From Tatumella ptyseos (lineage in GTDB: Bacteria; Pseudomonadota; Gammaproteobacteria; Enterobacterales; Enterobacteriaceae): 64,000 nucleotides of DNA. A program made the position numbers and the translations under genes. Shown here piece by piece: positions 10,813 to 20,727 of this stretch. Below the pieces are notes generated by a model. The model worked only from the letters and a program-made list of their open reading frames with translations, made no database searches and was not told where the DNA came from. How positions within the stretch are numbered: position 1 is the first letter of the stretch; each line of letters begins with the position of its first letter. Location of the stretch: contig NZ_CP130649.1 of the NCBI RefSeq assembly GCF_030552895.1, positions 1,488,001 through 1,552,000 on the forward strand, given 5' to 3'.

Positions 10813-11871
10813 CTATTCCTTATTGTGGCCATATACAGCAGGCTGAGTGTAATAATCGATTAGCGGGACGCAGATATTCGCTAATAGCACAGCAAAAGCA
10901 ACCCCATCGGGATAACCACCAAAACTCCGTATTAACCAGACTAATAGACCAATTAATGCACCATAGATAAGGCGTCCCCGATCTGTGGTCGAGGCTGAAA
11001 TAGGGTCGGTGGCGATAAAGAAAGCCCCCAACATGGTTGCCCCCGAGAAGAGATGAATTACGGGTGACACCAAGCTATTAGGTGAGAAAAACCACCCTAG
11101 TGATGCACAGATTGCTAAAGATACTAGAAAACTGACAGGAATATGCCAGCGAATGGTTTTAGTGACGAGTAGGTAAAGGCCGCCCAATAAGAAGCCAATA
11201 TTAATCCATTGCCAGCCTTGTCCTGCAATAATCCCATGATAGATCGGCTGTGCTAAGAGTTCTTGAGCAGAGTGACCCGCACGTAAACCCGTTTTGAAAT
11301 TATCCAGTGGTGTGGCTTGGCTAATCCCATCGACACCCATTTGAAGCTGCTGAAGCGTTAAGCCTGACGAGTTATGGCCGGTAAAAATCATTTGCCAAGT
11401 TTCAGCTAGGGTGAGGGTGGAGTGTTGTAAGGCTTCAGGGGGAAGCCAGCCCGTCATTTGAACGGGAAAGGAGATCAAAAGCACCACGTAACCCACCATC
11501 GCTGGGTTAAAGGGGTTTTGTCCTAGCCCTCCATATAACTGTTTAGCAAAAATCATACAGAAAGCGGTACCGATAACGATCACCCACCACGGCGCTAAAG
11601 AGGGGATACTCACACCGAGTAACAATGCAGTAAGCAAAGCAGAGTTATCTGCGAGTGTGGGGAGAACAGGTTTCTTTCTCAGGCGTAAAACGGCCGCTTC
11701 GCACCCCCAGGCAACAATTGCAGCAATGGCAATTTGGATTAAATTTCCCCAACCAAAATAATACCACTGTGCAAAAAGACCAGGAATGGCTGCAAGCAAG
11801 ACTAACGTCATTATACGATTCGTACTACGACGGTTATGAGTGTAGGGAGAGCTAGCGATGCGAAAAGCCAT
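10813..11871 (-). CDS. rsxD: Rsx complex subunit RsxD (covalent FMN)
   Basis: RsxD is a polytopic membrane subunit of about ten helices, related to NqrB, also carrying covalent FMN. The motif S-G-A-T-M (about residues 273-277), followed by F-F-I-A-T-D-P-I-S, is the flavin-attachment region. The 352-residue length matches E. coli RsxD. Its ATG directly abuts the rsxC stop codon, which fits one operon in the order rsxABCDGE-nth. Confidence 0.96.
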   Translation of the reverse strand: MAFRIASSPYTHNRRSTNRIMTLVLLAAIPGLFAQWYYFGWGNLIQIAIAAIVAWGCEAAVLRLRKKPVLPTLADNSALLTALLLGVSIPSLAPWWVIVIGTAFCMIFAKQLYGGLGQNPFNPAMVGYVVLLISFPVQMTGWLPPEALQHSTLTLAETWQMIFTGHNSSGLTLQQLQMGVDGISQATPLDNFKTGLRAGHSAQELLAQPIYHGIIAGQGWQWINIGFLLGGLYLLVTKTIRWHIPVSFLVSLAICASLGWFFSPNSLVSPVIHLFSGATMLGAFFIATDPISASTTDRGRLIYGALIGLLVWLIRSFGGYPDGVAFAVLLANICVPLIDYYTQPAVYGHNKE

Positions 11872-14472
11872 TTAATCCTCTGATACCGATGAAGGGTGTG
11901 ATGTCTGGGTGAATTGTTGACCGCCAGTAACTTCAGATTTGTCATTCGAAGGTTTTACTTGGCCCGCACGCTTAGCTTTGGCACGGGCAATGGCCGCGGC
12001 TACGGCGGCTTTACGCGGGTCGGTTTCAGCAGGGGCGTCAGGTTTACTGACGGTTTCTTCTGCCTGGCCCGCACGCTTAGCTTTGGCGCGGGCAATGGCC
12101 GCGGCTACGGCGGCCTTACGCGGGTCGGTTTCAGCAGGGGCGACAGGTTCGCTGACGGTTTCTTCTGCCTGGCCCGCACGCTTAGCTTTGGCACGGGCAA
12201 TGGCCGCGGCTACGGCGGCTTTACGTGGGTCGGTTTCAGCAGAGGCGACAGCTTCACTGACGGTATCTTCTGCCTGGCCCGCACGCTTAGCTTTGGCTCG
12301 GGCAATGGCTGCGGCCACAGCGGCTTTACGCGGGTCGGTCTCAGCAGGGGCGACAGCTTCACTGACGGCTTCTTCTGCCTGGCCCGCACGCTTAGCTTTA
12401 GCACGGGCGATTGCAGCGGCCACAGCAGCTTTACGCGGGTCGGTTTCAGCAGGGGCGTCAGGTTCGCTGACGGTGTCTTCTGCTTGGCCCGCACGCTTAG
12501 CTTTGGCACGGGCAATGGCCGCGGCTACGGCGGCTTTACGTGGGTCGGTTTCAGCAGGGGCGACAGGTTCACTGACGATTTCTTCTGCCTGGCCCGCACG
12601 CTTAGCTTTCGCACGAGCAATTGCTGCAGCTACGGCGGCTTTACGCGGATCATCTTGAGTTGAAGCAGGTGAGTCAGTAACTGCCTCGATCCCGACGAGA
12701 TGAGCATTAAGTTGGCTATCATAATCATCGGCCGTTACCAACGCTTCTTCTTGGTCAGATTGGCTTTGTGCCTTTTTCGCCTTAGCCCGGGCGACGGCAG
12801 CGGCCACGGCAGCTTGTCGAGAGTCTTCTTCAGAATGCACGGCTTGCTGTTCAGCTTGATAGGCACGTGCTTTGGCTTTACGGGCCGCCCGTTGAGCGAT
12901 CACGGCACTGTTATCAGGTGAATCACCGGAAGTGGACCCCGTTGGCTGAACGGCCGCCGTTTGTTTAGCTTTTACCCGTTCTAATGCTGCATTGACCTGA
13001 TCTTTCTCAGCAGTAGTCACTCGAGCTTTAGCTGCGGCATGACGTGCCTCACGCGCTAATTTCTCTTTTTCTAACCGCGCTTGACGGGCTTCAAAGCGGG
13101 CTTTGGCTTCCTGAGTCCGTTGTGCCTCGATATCAATAGCTAAAAGTTCGGCTTTCTCTTGGCGATAGTACTGTACAAGAGGAATATTACTGGGGCAAAC
13201 ATACGCACAGGCGCCACATTCGATACAATCATTAAGATTATAGGCCCGGGCCTTATCATGATCGCCACCTTGGCAATACCAATAAAGTTGTTGAGGTAGC
13301 AGACCGGCAGGACAAGCATCGGCACAGGCACTACAACGTATACAGCCCTGTTCCTCTTCGGGTTGGCCCATCTCTTGCTGCGAAGGCGCGATTAAGCAGT
13401 TAGAAATCTTTATAATAGGAACCGTTAATGCGGGCAGGGTAAAGCCCATCAATGGCCCACCCATAATCACCATCTGGTCCGGTTGCGGATGAAAACCAGC
13501 AAAATTGAGTAAGTGTTCGACAGGGGTGCCCAAGCGTCCCCAGACGTTACGCGGATGGCTGAGATTCTCACCGGTCAAGGTGACAACGCGTTCAGTCAAG
13601 GGTTCGCCGTCGATCACGGCGCGTTTAACCGCATAGGCGGTGCCAACGTTTTGCATTAGCACCCCAATATCGGAAGATCGTCCCCCTTTGGGAACTTCAC
13701 GACCCGTTAAAATTTTAGTTAACTGTTTGGCACCACCAGAAGGGTATTTAGTGGGAATAACCCGAATAGTAATATCCTTCTCATTACCTAATGCTTGGGT
13801 TAATGCACGGGTTGCCTCAGGTTTATTATCTTCAATACCAATAATAATTTTTTCAGACTGAAGCAACCACCCTAGAATACGCGATCCATCTAAGATCTCC
13901 TGCGCGCAATCTTGCATTAAACGATCATCAGCCGTGATGTAAGGTTCGCATTCCGCGGCATTAATAATCAGTGTTTTGACACCCTGTAGTCCGCCGCGAA
14001 CTTTGGTCGCGGTGGGGAAGCCTGCTCCCCCTAATCCCGCAACGCCAGCTTGATGAATACGCTCGATAATTGCTTGACGCTCGCAGGCTTGATAATCCGT
14101 AATCACTGGCATTTTCTGCCAGTTATCCTTGCCATCAGGCTCAATAAAGATGGCTATTTCAGAAAGTGCTGAAGGGTGAGCAGTAATATGCGGAGCGATC
14201 GCCGTGACAGTCCCAGAACTTGGCGCGTGAATGGGCAGCATCTTACCCTTACCGAAAGTTAAGGGTTGGCCGCGTAACACATGCTCACCCACGGCGACTA
14301 AGATTTCACCTTCATGGCCAATATGCTGTTTGAGAGGCAAAATAAACTGCTGCGGTAGCGGAACCTCAGTCAATGGGGTACCTGAAGATTGAGACTTCAT
14401 TTCTGGCGGATGGATACCGCCTTTAAAGTCCCAAATTGGCTCGCGGCGTAAACGTGAAAAAAAATTAAACAT
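11872..14472 (-). CDS. rsxC: Rsx complex subunit RsxC with repeat-rich C-terminus
   Basis: RsxC is the peripheral NADH-side subunit with two [4Fe-4S] clusters. The start at 14472 ([11 protein letters not shown]) is chosen because it aligns with E. coli RsxC; a longer in-frame reading would run deep into rsxB. The 866 residues exceed the 740 of E. coli. The N-terminal two thirds hold the flavin/NADH region (G-A-G-F-P-T-A-T-K near 150) and two C-x2-C-x2-C-x3-C motifs ([12 protein letters not shown] and [12 protein letters not shown]). The remainder is a charged Ala/Lys/Arg helix region, including about 6.6 near-identical 35-residue repeats, which explains the extra length. The start overlaps rsxB by eight bases. 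Confidence 0.96.
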   Translation of the reverse strand: MFNFFSRLRREPIWDFKGGIHPPEMKSQSSGTPLTEVPLPQQFILPLKQHIGHEGEILVAVGEHVLRGQPLTFGKGKMLPIHAPSSGTVTAIAPHITAHPSALSEIAIFIEPDGKDNWQKMPVITDYQACERQAIIERIHQAGVAGLGGAGFPTATKVRGGLQGVKTLIINAAECEPYITADDRLMQDCAQEILDGSRILGWLLQSEKIIIGIEDNKPEATRALTQALGNEKDITIRVIPTKYPSGGAKQLTKILTGREVPKGGRSSDIGVLMQNVGTAYAVKRAVIDGEPLTERVVTLTGENLSHPRNVWGRLGTPVEHLLNFAGFHPQPDQMVIMGGPLMGFTLPALTVPIIKISNCLIAPSQQEMGQPEEEQGCIRCSACADACPAGLLPQQLYWYCQGGDHDKARAYNLNDCIECGACAYVCPSNIPLVQYYRQEKAELLAIDIEAQRTQEAKARFEARQARLEKEKLAREARHAAAKARVTTAEKDQVNAALERVKAKQTAAVQPTGSTSGDSPDNSAVIAQRAARKAKARAYQAEQQAVHSEEDSRQAAVAAAVARAKAKKAQSQSDQEEALVTADDYDSQLNAHLVGIEAVTDSPASTQDDPRKAAVAAAIARAKAKRAGQAEEIVSEPVAPAETDPRKAAVAAAIARAKAKRAGQAEDTVSEPDAPAETDPRKAAVAAAIARAKAKRAGQAEEAVSEAVAPAETDPRKAAVAAAIARAKAKRAGQAEDTVSEAVASAETDPRKAAVAAAIARAKAKRAGQAEETVSEPVAPAETDPRKAAVAAAIARAKAKRAGQAEETVSKPDAPAETDPRKAAVAAAIARAKAKRAGQVKPSNDKSEVTGGQQFTQTSHPSSVSED
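11961..12655. repeat. 105-bp tandem repeat array inside rsxC
   Basis: The 10-mer GGCCCGCACG recurs every 105 bases at 11961, 12066, 12171, 12276, 12381, 12486 and 12591: six full units and one partial unit of a 35-residue repeat ([20 protein letters not shown] core). The units are nearly identical at the DNA level, with most changes in the variable linker ([14 protein letters not shown]). A degenerate earlier copy is present near 12780-12830. The period is a multiple of three, so no unit breaks the frame on any strand. Confidence 0.97.
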
Positions 14473-15046
14473 GATGGTCAACCGGTATAACACGAACTGG
14501 GATAGTATTGAGATCCCATTTCCAATTATCCTGAGTAGTCGGGACAGGGCGCATCTCGATACAGTCTGTTGGGCAAGGAGCGACACAGAGATCGCAACCT
14601 GTACATAAATCGGTAATCACAGTATGCATGGCGCGGGTTGCCCCAACGATAGCGTCAACCGGACAAGCCTGAATACATTTAGTGCAACCGATGCAGTTAC
14701 TTTCGTCAATCCAAGCAATCTGTTTCTCAGGATGCTTCAGCTCTGCGTCGCCTTCAATGGGTTGGGGGTCAACATTCAACAATTGTGCAATCTTAAGCAT
14801 TGTTTGCTCGCCACCTGGCGCACATTTGTTGATTAGCTCACCTTGATTACCAACCGCCTCAGCATAAGGTTTACAACCTGGGTAGCCACATTGGCCACAC
14901 TGGCTTTGCGGCAGTAATTCGTCAATTTGCTCAACAATAGGATCTTCTTCGACTTTAAAGCGCCGAGAAGCATAGCCAAGCAGTCCACCAAAGCCTAATC
15001 CTAAAATACTTAACGCAACAATAGCGATACAAATTGCGGTAATCAA
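14465..15046 (-). CDS. rsxB: Rsx complex subunit RsxB (ferredoxin-type)
   Basis: RsxB is a membrane-anchored iron-sulfur subunit. The 193-residue product has an N-terminal membrane helix (about 4-24), a C-G-Q-C-G-Y-P-G-C motif near residue 50 and two ferredoxin motifs ([12 protein letters not shown] and [12 protein letters not shown], about residues 117-160). It matches E. coli RsxB (192) in layout and length. Its stop overlaps the rsxC start by eight bases, and its start overlaps the rsxA stop by four. Confidence 0.97.
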   Translation of the reverse strand: MITAICIAIVALSILGLGFGGLLGYASRRFKVEEDPIVEQIDELLPQSQCGQCGYPGCKPYAEAVGNQGELINKCAPGGEQTMLKIAQLLNVDPQPIEGDAELKHPEKQIAWIDESNCIGCTKCIQACPVDAIVGATRAMHTVITDLCTGCDLCVAPCPTDCIEMRPVPTTQDNWKWDLNTIPVRVIPVDHHV

Positions 15047-15624
15047 AACTTCACCAGTCCTGTAAAGCCCATAAAGGCAAGTGCCATTAAGCCAGCAGTG
15101 ACAAGGGCTATTGATGAACCTTTAAAGGGTGCAGGCACATTCGCCAAGACGAGGCGTTCACGAATACCCGCGAATAGCACCATAACCAGTGAAAAACCGA
15201 GAGATGCACTAAAGCCATAGACTGCTGCTTGTAAGAAGCTATGGTGTAAATTAACGCTTAACAAGGGAACACCAAGTACTGCACAGTTAGTGGTGATCAA
15301 TGGTAGAAAAATTCCCAGCAGTCGATACAAAGAAGGGCTCGTTTTACGTACCACCATCTCGGTAAATTGGACGGTCACTGCGATAACCAATATATAAGCG
15401 AGGGTGCGTAAATAGACCAGATCAAGTGGCACCAAAATTAAGTGATTCACTAACCATGCACAAATTGAAGCAAGAGTGATCACAAAGGTGGTCGCCATGC
15501 CCATACCGATAGCAGTTTCGAGTTTTTTGGATACGCCCATAAAGGGACATAGTCCTAGAAATTTCACTAACACAAAGTTATTCACTAACACTGTGCCAAT
15601 AAAGAGAAGAAGATAATCAGTCAT
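15043..15624 (-). CDS. rsxA: Rsx complex subunit RsxA
   Basis: RsxA is the first gene of the rsx operon and an integral membrane subunit with six helices, paralogous to RsxE. The product begins [20 protein letters not shown], the family start, with the conserved [10 protein letters not shown] (about 23-32). It has 193 residues as in E. coli. The end of a strong hairpin from the add side lies about 20 bases before the ATG, so the operon promoter must lie further up or the hairpin must be read through. Confidence 0.97.
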   Translation of the reverse strand: MTDYLLLFIGTVLVNNFVLVKFLGLCPFMGVSKKLETAIGMGMATTFVITLASICAWLVNHLILVPLDLVYLRTLAYILVIAVTVQFTEMVVRKTSPSLYRLLGIFLPLITTNCAVLGVPLLSVNLHHSFLQAAVYGFSASLGFSLVMVLFAGIRERLVLANVPAPFKGSSIALVTAGLMALAFMGFTGLVKF

Positions 15625-15640
15625 GTGATTGCCATTAAAT

Positions 15641-15674
15641 AAAATCTCCCGATATTATCTGAAAATATCGGGAG
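15641..15674 (-). terminator. Terminator of add, close to the rsxA start
   Basis: CTCCCGATATT (15646-15656) and AATATCGGGAG (15664-15674) pair perfectly over a 7-base loop. On the minus strand the stem is followed by ATTTTATTTAATGG. It terminates add, but also sits in the rsxA leader, so it could act as an attenuator for a promoter near 15740 (a TATAAT is visible there on the minus strand). Confidence 0.8.
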
Positions 15675-15755
15675 TATCTCAACGTCGTAACTTAAATATA
15701 CCAGTAGTTAAGCACTGAGTATTAAATTTCTGGCTAAATTATAACCAAGATGTGC

Positions 15756-16757
15756 TTAGCGTTGGGCTACTTTCTCTTTCAACGCGCGTTTTTCCTCAGC
15801 GGACAAGAAGGCCATATACAAACCATTTTCCTGCGCCTGGCGGATTTCCGCAGGGGTTAACCCAGCGGCAGGTGCTGCAACTTGGTATTCATGGGCGAGT
15901 TCGATCCCTTGCACTGCTGGGTCATCTGTATTTAAGGAAGCCATCACACCATGCTGTAAGAATTGTTTTAGAGGATGCTGGCTAAGGTCAGCCACGGTAC
16001 TCGTCTGAATATTTGATGTCAGACAGGATTCAATTCCGATACCGTGTTCAGCTAAATAGTCCATTAAAGCGGGATCTTGAACGGCTTTAACACCATGGCC
16101 GATACGCTCTGCGCCCAATTGTTGAATCGCTTGCCAAATACTTTCTGGTCCGGCCGCTTCACCGGCATGTACGGTAATATGGAGTCCTGCATCGCGAGCA
16201 CGCTGGAAATGCGTCAGGAATCGATCACCAGGGAAGCCTAATTCATCACCCGCTAAGTCGACAGCAACGATTTGGTCACGATGCGCTAGAATGCCAGCGA
16301 GTTCTTGCTCACAGGCTTGTTCACCAAAAGTTCGGCTCATAATACCAATTAATTTTGCGCTAATACCAAAATCTCTACACCCTGCTTGCACACCATCAAT
16401 CACCGCTTCTACCACACCGGCGATAGGTAACTTATGGGTCATAGCCATATAACCAGGCGAGAAGCGTAATTCTGTATAATCAATGCCTGCTCGCAACGCA
16501 TCCTCGATATTCTCGTAAGCAATACGGCGACACGCGTCCAAATCGCCAAGTACTTTAACGCCCCAATCAAGTTTCTGTAGAAAGCTGACCAAATCGGGTT
16601 CACTAGACATAACTTGTACGTGAGGGCGTAAACTTTCGATATCGTTAGCAGGTAATCCACAATTAAAGGCTCGACCTAAATCAAGAATAGTGCTCGCACG
16701 AATATTGCCATCGAGGTGACGGTGGATATCGGTGAGGGGGAATTGGGCTGTAATCAT
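15756..16757 (-). CDS. add: Adenosine deaminase
   Basis: Add is a zinc enzyme that converts adenosine and deoxyadenosine to inosine and deoxyinosine in purine salvage. The 333 residues equal the E. coli length. The metal-site motif [10 protein letters not shown] (8-17), the catalytic H-A-G-E-A-A region (about 197-202), the G-H-G (about 220-222) and the C-terminal S-L-N-T-D-D-P (about 275-281) are all present. It keeps its E. coli position upstream of the rsx operon and has its own terminator. Confidence 0.97.
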   Translation of the reverse strand: MITAQFPLTDIHRHLDGNIRASTILDLGRAFNCGLPANDIESLRPHVQVMSSEPDLVSFLQKLDWGVKVLGDLDACRRIAYENIEDALRAGIDYTELRFSPGYMAMTHKLPIAGVVEAVIDGVQAGCRDFGISAKLIGIMSRTFGEQACEQELAGILAHRDQIVAVDLAGDELGFPGDRFLTHFQRARDAGLHITVHAGEAAGPESIWQAIQQLGAERIGHGVKAVQDPALMDYLAEHGIGIESCLTSNIQTSTVADLSQHPLKQFLQHGVMASLNTDDPAVQGIELAHEYQVAAPAAGLTPAEIRQAQENGLYMAFLSAEEKRALKEKVAQR

Positions 16758-16955
16758 GGTCGACTCTTAATAATGGTTTATGGACTGCATAGTATAAAAA
16801 CATCCCTTAGTCAGATGCCAATATTTTCACCTTTGCCCACTGTTTTTTCTCAAGAAGGCCGATCGAGAGGTATTTCGGTAAATAAATTAGATTGAATGGA
16901 TTAAAATTACCTATAAAATAATATCTACGACCCTCGGTAAAAGGTAAATTCACTT

Positions 16956-17201
16956 ATGAATGATTATCTGACGCTTGCAAAAGACGAACAGTTAAGATTA
17001 CTCCGCGAAACGCATTTAACCACCCAAGGTCAAACGTCGATTAAAGAGTGGCAAATTATTGATGGACAAGGTCGGGTGACTGGGGCGGTGATGCTACAGG
17101 ATAAAATGAATTTACGGCGTTCCTACAGTGGAGAATATCGTCTGACTCAGCGCAATGGTCAGGGTGATATTATTATGGACCGATTGATCTCTTCATTTTA
17201 A
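16956..17201 (+). CDS. Small protein of unknown function
   Basis: An 81-residue polar, probably cytoplasmic protein with no signal peptide or membrane segment and no cysteine. It begins MNDYLTLAKDEQLRLL and has a predicted beta-rich centre with many Gln, Arg and Gly. I do not recognise the family. An AAGG lies about 10 bases before the ATG. It is divergent from add and 64 bases before the DUF333 lipoprotein gene, with which it may share a transcript that ends at 17575. The long clean frame and its context support a real gene. Confidence 0.65.
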   Translation: MNDYLTLAKDEQLRLLRETHLTTQGQTSIKEWQIIDGQGRVTGAVMLQDKMNLRRSYSGEYRLTQRNGQGDIIMDRLISSF

Positions 17202-17265
17202 GTCGCTTCTCATCTCAGTGTGGGTGACTCTACGTTATACTGCGGGCTTAACCCAGGAGGATCTG

Positions 17266-17532
17266 ATGAGAAAAAATTATTTATTCGCTAGCATAAGTGG
17301 GATTGCATTGGTGGCAATACTCACTGGCTGCGCCCAGTCCGAATCAGCATCAGGATCGGCCAGCCAACGTCATATTGGTATGGCTAATCCGGCCTCAGTA
17401 TACTGCCTATCGCAGAAAGGGCAGTTGGATAATGTCGATACGGCAAAAGGGGTAGTAAGTTATTGTACCTTACCAAGCGGCGAGCGCGTCGACGAATGGG
17501 TCCTCTTCCGTCGTGATCATCCACAGAAGTAA
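17266..17532 (+). CDS. DUF333 family small lipoprotein
   Basis: An 88-residue predicted lipoprotein. The signal peptide ends in the lipobox L-T-G-C (C22). The mature part holds the DUF333 pattern N-P-A-S-V-Y-C ... C-x-L-P-S-G-E-R-V-D-E-W (about residues 45-80), a small domain found in enterobacterial periplasmic proteins such as YoaF, function unknown. The ATG at 17266 follows a perfect CAGGAGG, which rules out the longer reading from 17218. Two cysteines in the domain could form a disulfide. Confidence 0.85.
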   Translation: MRKNYLFASISGIALVAILTGCAQSESASGSASQRHIGMANPASVYCLSQKGQLDNVDTAKGVVSYCTLPSGERVDEWVLFRRDHPQK

Positions 17533-17547
17533 AAGAATCGGTGATAC

Positions 17548-17575
17548 AAAAAACCCCACTATAGTGGGGTTTTTT
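17548..17575. terminator. Bidirectional terminator (DUF333 gene / ydgA)
   Basis: CCCCACTATAGTGGGG (17554-17569) is a perfect palindrome flanked by six A on the left and six T on the right, so it works as a terminator in both directions between two convergent genes. Confidence 0.95.
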
Positions 17576-17589
17576 GTGCGCATTAACTT

Positions 17590-19083
17590 TTATTGATCGT
17601 TATTACTTGAAGTCAGATATTGTTCAATAAATTGTTCAAGGCTCATTTTGTCCTGGTTTACAGTGACTTGACCTGAAGCGTAATGGAGCGCTGACTGAAT
17701 ACCGTCTGAGTTCTGAGTCGTGAGATGATACATCTCGCCGAGAGCAGACAAGGATTGGATTTGCTGTGTCGCAAATTGGTCAGCTTGCTCCACAGAAACT
17801 CCTTCAGATTGAGCAATCACCGAGAGAAGTTGCGTCGCCATAGGTTTATTGATGGTTAACGACGCATTCAATTGTTTCAAGTAGCTATCAACAATCCCTG
17901 ATAATCCCTGACCTGTTCCTTTTGCGGTAGATGGGTCATTGAAGTCGGCTTTCATGGAGAACTGACTTTCACCCTTGTCATTTTTAAGGGTCAAATTATC
18001 GACGGAAAATTGGGGGGCATTAGCCAATAAGGCAGGGAGGTTTTGTAATACCGCCGCATTGACTTCATTCTGCATCGCTTGTAGTTCATCTTGATTAGTA
18101 ACGTGGGAAATATTAGCCATATTTTTTTGAACGGCTTGATTGTAATTATCGTAAAACGTCTTCAATCCGCTGGCACTGAAATCATGCAATGACAGTTTCA
18201 TATTGGCAGAACCAAGTGGTAGCTGCTGCCATTCGATTTTATCGACCTGATAGTTAAGGCTACCATTAACTACATTTTTTTTGCTGTCTAAGTCGGAATT
18301 GCCTTTAATCCCCGTTAACAACACCGCAGGCTTATGATTTAGCGCGTAGAGGAAATTTTTTGCGTCGATTTGCTGCGTGCCAACCCGTAGTCCTTCTTGA
18401 CTCAAATGACTGTCTGAACGAACAGTGAGGCCATTAAGGGTCATTTCTGTATCGACATCCGCCTCATTTTTAAAATTGAGCGAAACTTTGCCAGTATCGA
18501 CGTTTAAAGCAATCGCCTTGTTATCCGGAGAAGTTTTCAACTTAATAGTCACCGCATCACTGCTTAGACTGCTATCTTCGGCATTATACTGGATTGGCTC
18601 TATTTGTATTATCGAGGAGGTCGAATGGCCGTAACCGATACGCGTCTCAGCAGAGAACGGGGACTTTCCTTTAGTGAAATCGAAAAGTGATTTTACGGTC
18701 GGAGTATTAGCCAACTCACTATGGATAGATGCCAGCGAAGGGATGAGCGTGAAATGTTTTAGCTGCGCAAGGGGGAATGGACCGTGACTGATCTTCTCAT
18801 TAAAGGTCAGCTGTTCTCCCGGCGCTAATAAAGCGTTTTCATCATCAGCCGGTAAACGACTTTTCACAATGAATTGAGTCGTACTACTAAATATATGGCG
18901 TTCGTAACCCTGGCGTGTCACCACTAATCCCGCCTCAGGATAGTGTTGAGTTAATTGGTCGTTAAGCTGTGCGACAACCTCATCGATATGTTGTTCTGCT
19001 TTTTTACCTGTGAACCAAGCCCCGCCGGTCCAGAGAACGCCAATTCCTATAACAACAGCGATAGCAACGTTTGACTTCTTCAT
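17590..19083 (-). CDS. ydgA: YdgA-family (DUF945) periplasmic protein
   Basis: A 497-residue protein of the DUF945 family, function unknown. One N-terminal membrane helix (about 5-27), followed by K-K-A-E-Q-H-I, acts as a signal anchor and the remainder should face the periplasm. Length and position beside fumC match E. coli YdgA (502 residues). The sequence is rich in beta-type repeats (L-x-L-x-D/N). The gene is divergent from fumC, with a 246-base regulatory gap between them. Confidence 0.9.
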   Translation of the reverse strand: MKKSNVAIAVVIGIGVLWTGGAWFTGKKAEQHIDEVVAQLNDQLTQHYPEAGLVVTRQGYERHIFSSTTQFIVKSRLPADDENALLAPGEQLTFNEKISHGPFPLAQLKHFTLIPSLASIHSELANTPTVKSLFDFTKGKSPFSAETRIGYGHSTSSIIQIEPIQYNAEDSSLSSDAVTIKLKTSPDNKAIALNVDTGKVSLNFKNEADVDTEMTLNGLTVRSDSHLSQEGLRVGTQQIDAKNFLYALNHKPAVLLTGIKGNSDLDSKKNVVNGSLNYQVDKIEWQQLPLGSANMKLSLHDFSASGLKTFYDNYNQAVQKNMANISHVTNQDELQAMQNEVNAAVLQNLPALLANAPQFSVDNLTLKNDKGESQFSMKADFNDPSTAKGTGQGLSGIVDSYLKQLNASLTINKPMATQLLSVIAQSEGVSVEQADQFATQQIQSLSALGEMYHLTTQNSDGIQSALHYASGQVTVNQDKMSLEQFIEQYLTSSNNDQ

Positions 19084-19159
19084 AATTCTTTAGGTCCTTA
19101 TCGATCCTGATAGCTGGCCAACGGTCACTGTGAAGGATATCTCCACCGCCACACAATTG

Positions 19160-19179
19160 TTTTACATGCTTTTACATTC
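19160..19179. promoter_or_regulatory. Tandem 10-base repeat in the ydgA-fumC gap
   Basis: TTTTACATGC followed immediately by TTTTACATTC gives two direct repeats one helical turn apart, 8 of 10 bases alike. This is the geometry of OmpR-type and other response-regulator sites, but the binding protein is not known. The remainder of the gap is AT-rich, with no clear -35/-10 pair. Confidence 0.3.
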
Positions 19180-19329
19180 TAACCCCTTAATCTGTCAAGG
19201 AACTGGCGTTCACAGCCTTGATAATTTCATTTACTAGGCGGTTATTTTTCCAATTAATGCCATTGCCCAGCAAATTTACTATTTAGGCTTAGAATTAAGG
19301 AATATTTACGCCATCGAGGAATGAACAAT

Positions 19330-20727
19330 ATGAGTGACTTTCGTTATGAAAACGATTCAATGGGTAGAATAGCTGTCCCGCAGAATCAGCTATGGGGCGC
19401 ACAGACGCAACGGTCGTTAGAACATTTTAAAATTTCGACCGAAAAAATGCCGCCATCATTAATTCATGCCTTGGCCATCACCAAACGCGCATCGGCGAAT
19501 GTTAACCATCAACTGGGTCTCTTAGAGGGTGAAAAAGCGAATGCTATTATCAAAGCGGTAGATGAGGTATTAGCGGATAAGCATTTGACCGAGTTCCCGT
19601 TAGCCATTTGGCAAACGGGTTCGGGTACGCAAACGAATATGAATATGAATGAAGTCCTCGCTAATCGTGGAAGTGAAATATTAGGTGGGGAGCGGGGGAT
19701 AGAGCGAAAAATCCATCCAAATGATGATGTGAACAAAAGCCAAAGTTCAAATGACGTTTTCCCGACGGCTATGCATATTGCAGCCAAACTCGCCGCTGTG
19801 CAGCAATTACTTCCCGCTTTAGAAAACTTAACGCAAGTATTAGCGAACAAATCTAACGAATTTAGTGACGTGGTGAAAATTGGTCGAACCCATCTCCAAG
19901 ACGCAACGCCCCTGACTTTGGGTCAAGAAATTTCTGGATGGGTGAGTATGTTGACCTTCGCCAAGTCGCACATCATGGCAGCAATGGAACACCTATCAGA
20001 ACTTGCGCTAGGGGGAACGGCGGTAGGGACGGGACTTAATACTCATCCGAAATATGCTCAGGCCGTGGCGCAAGAGATTACAACTTTTACTGGCGAGTCG
20101 TTTATTTCCGCCCCTAACAAATTTGAGGCGTTAGCGACCTGTGATGCCTTAGTACATTTTCATGGCGCCTTGAAAGGTTTGGCCGCGTCATTAATGAAAA
20201 TTGCCAATGATGTACGGTGGCTGGCCAGTGGTCCTCGCAGTGGTATTGGTGAAATTACGATCCCTGAAAACGAACCGGGTAGCTCTATTATGCCGGGCAA
20301 GGTTAATCCCACACAATGTGAAGCGTTGACAATGATTTGTGCACAGATCATCGGGAACGATGTAGCCATTTCGGTAGGAGGCGCTTCTGGTAATTTCGAA
20401 CTGAACGTATTCCGTCCCATGATCATCCATAATGTGCTGCAAAGCTTAAGGTTGTTGGCAGATGGAATGCAGAGCTTTACCGACCATTGTGCCCAAGGTA
20501 TCGAACCTGACCGCGAGCGTATTCAACAACTGGTCGAAAACTCGCTGATGCTAGTCACCGCGCTCAATCCTCATATAGGCTACGATAAAGCTGCAGAAAT
20601 CGCTAAAAAGGCTCATCATGAAGGACTTACGCTCAAAGCATCAGCCTTAGCCTTAGGCTACTTAAGTGAAGAACAATTCGAGCAATGGGTGAGACCGGAG
20701 CAGATGACAGGTCAGCAAAAAAACTAA
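19330..20727 (+). CDS. fumC: Class II fumarate hydratase FumC
   Basis: FumC is the oxygen-stable, iron-free fumarase that interconverts fumarate and malate. The product (465 residues) has the superfamily signature [11 protein letters not shown] (about 315-325) and the family blocks [13 protein letters not shown] and [10 protein letters not shown] first ATG at 19321 directly touches the GAGGA ribosome-binding site, whereas the second at 19330 is nine bases away, so 19330 is the better start. Its stop overlaps the tus stop by three bases on the opposite strand. Confidence 0.96.
   Translation: MSDFRYENDSMGRIAVPQNQLWGAQTQRSLEHFKISTEKMPPSLIHALAITKRASANVNHQLGLLEGEKANAIIKAVDEVLADKHLTEFPLAIWQTGSGTQTNMNMNEVLANRGSEILGGERGIERKIHPNDDVNKSQSSNDVFPTAMHIAAKLAAVQQLLPALENLTQVLANKSNEFSDVVKIGRTHLQDATPLTLGQEISGWVSMLTFAKSHIMAAMEHLSELALGGTAVGTGLNTHPKYAQAVAQEITTFTGESFISAPNKFEALATCDALVHFHGALKGLAASLMKIANDVRWLASGPRSGIGEITIPENEPGSSIMPGKVNPTQCEALTMICAQIIGNDVAISVGGASGNFELNVFRPMIIHNVLQSLRLLADGMQSFTDHCAQGIEPDRERIQQLVENSLMLVTALNPHIGYDKAAEIAKKAHHEGLTLKASALALGYLSEEQFEQWVRPEQMTGQQKN

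Noticed and set aside
11914..12663. Long open frames antisense to the rsxC repeats (and a third one on the minus strand, 12210-12515)
   Set aside because: They exist only because a 105-bp unit without stops in these frames is repeated; the encoded sequences are low-complexity, with no ribosome-binding site, and overlap a well-supported gene.
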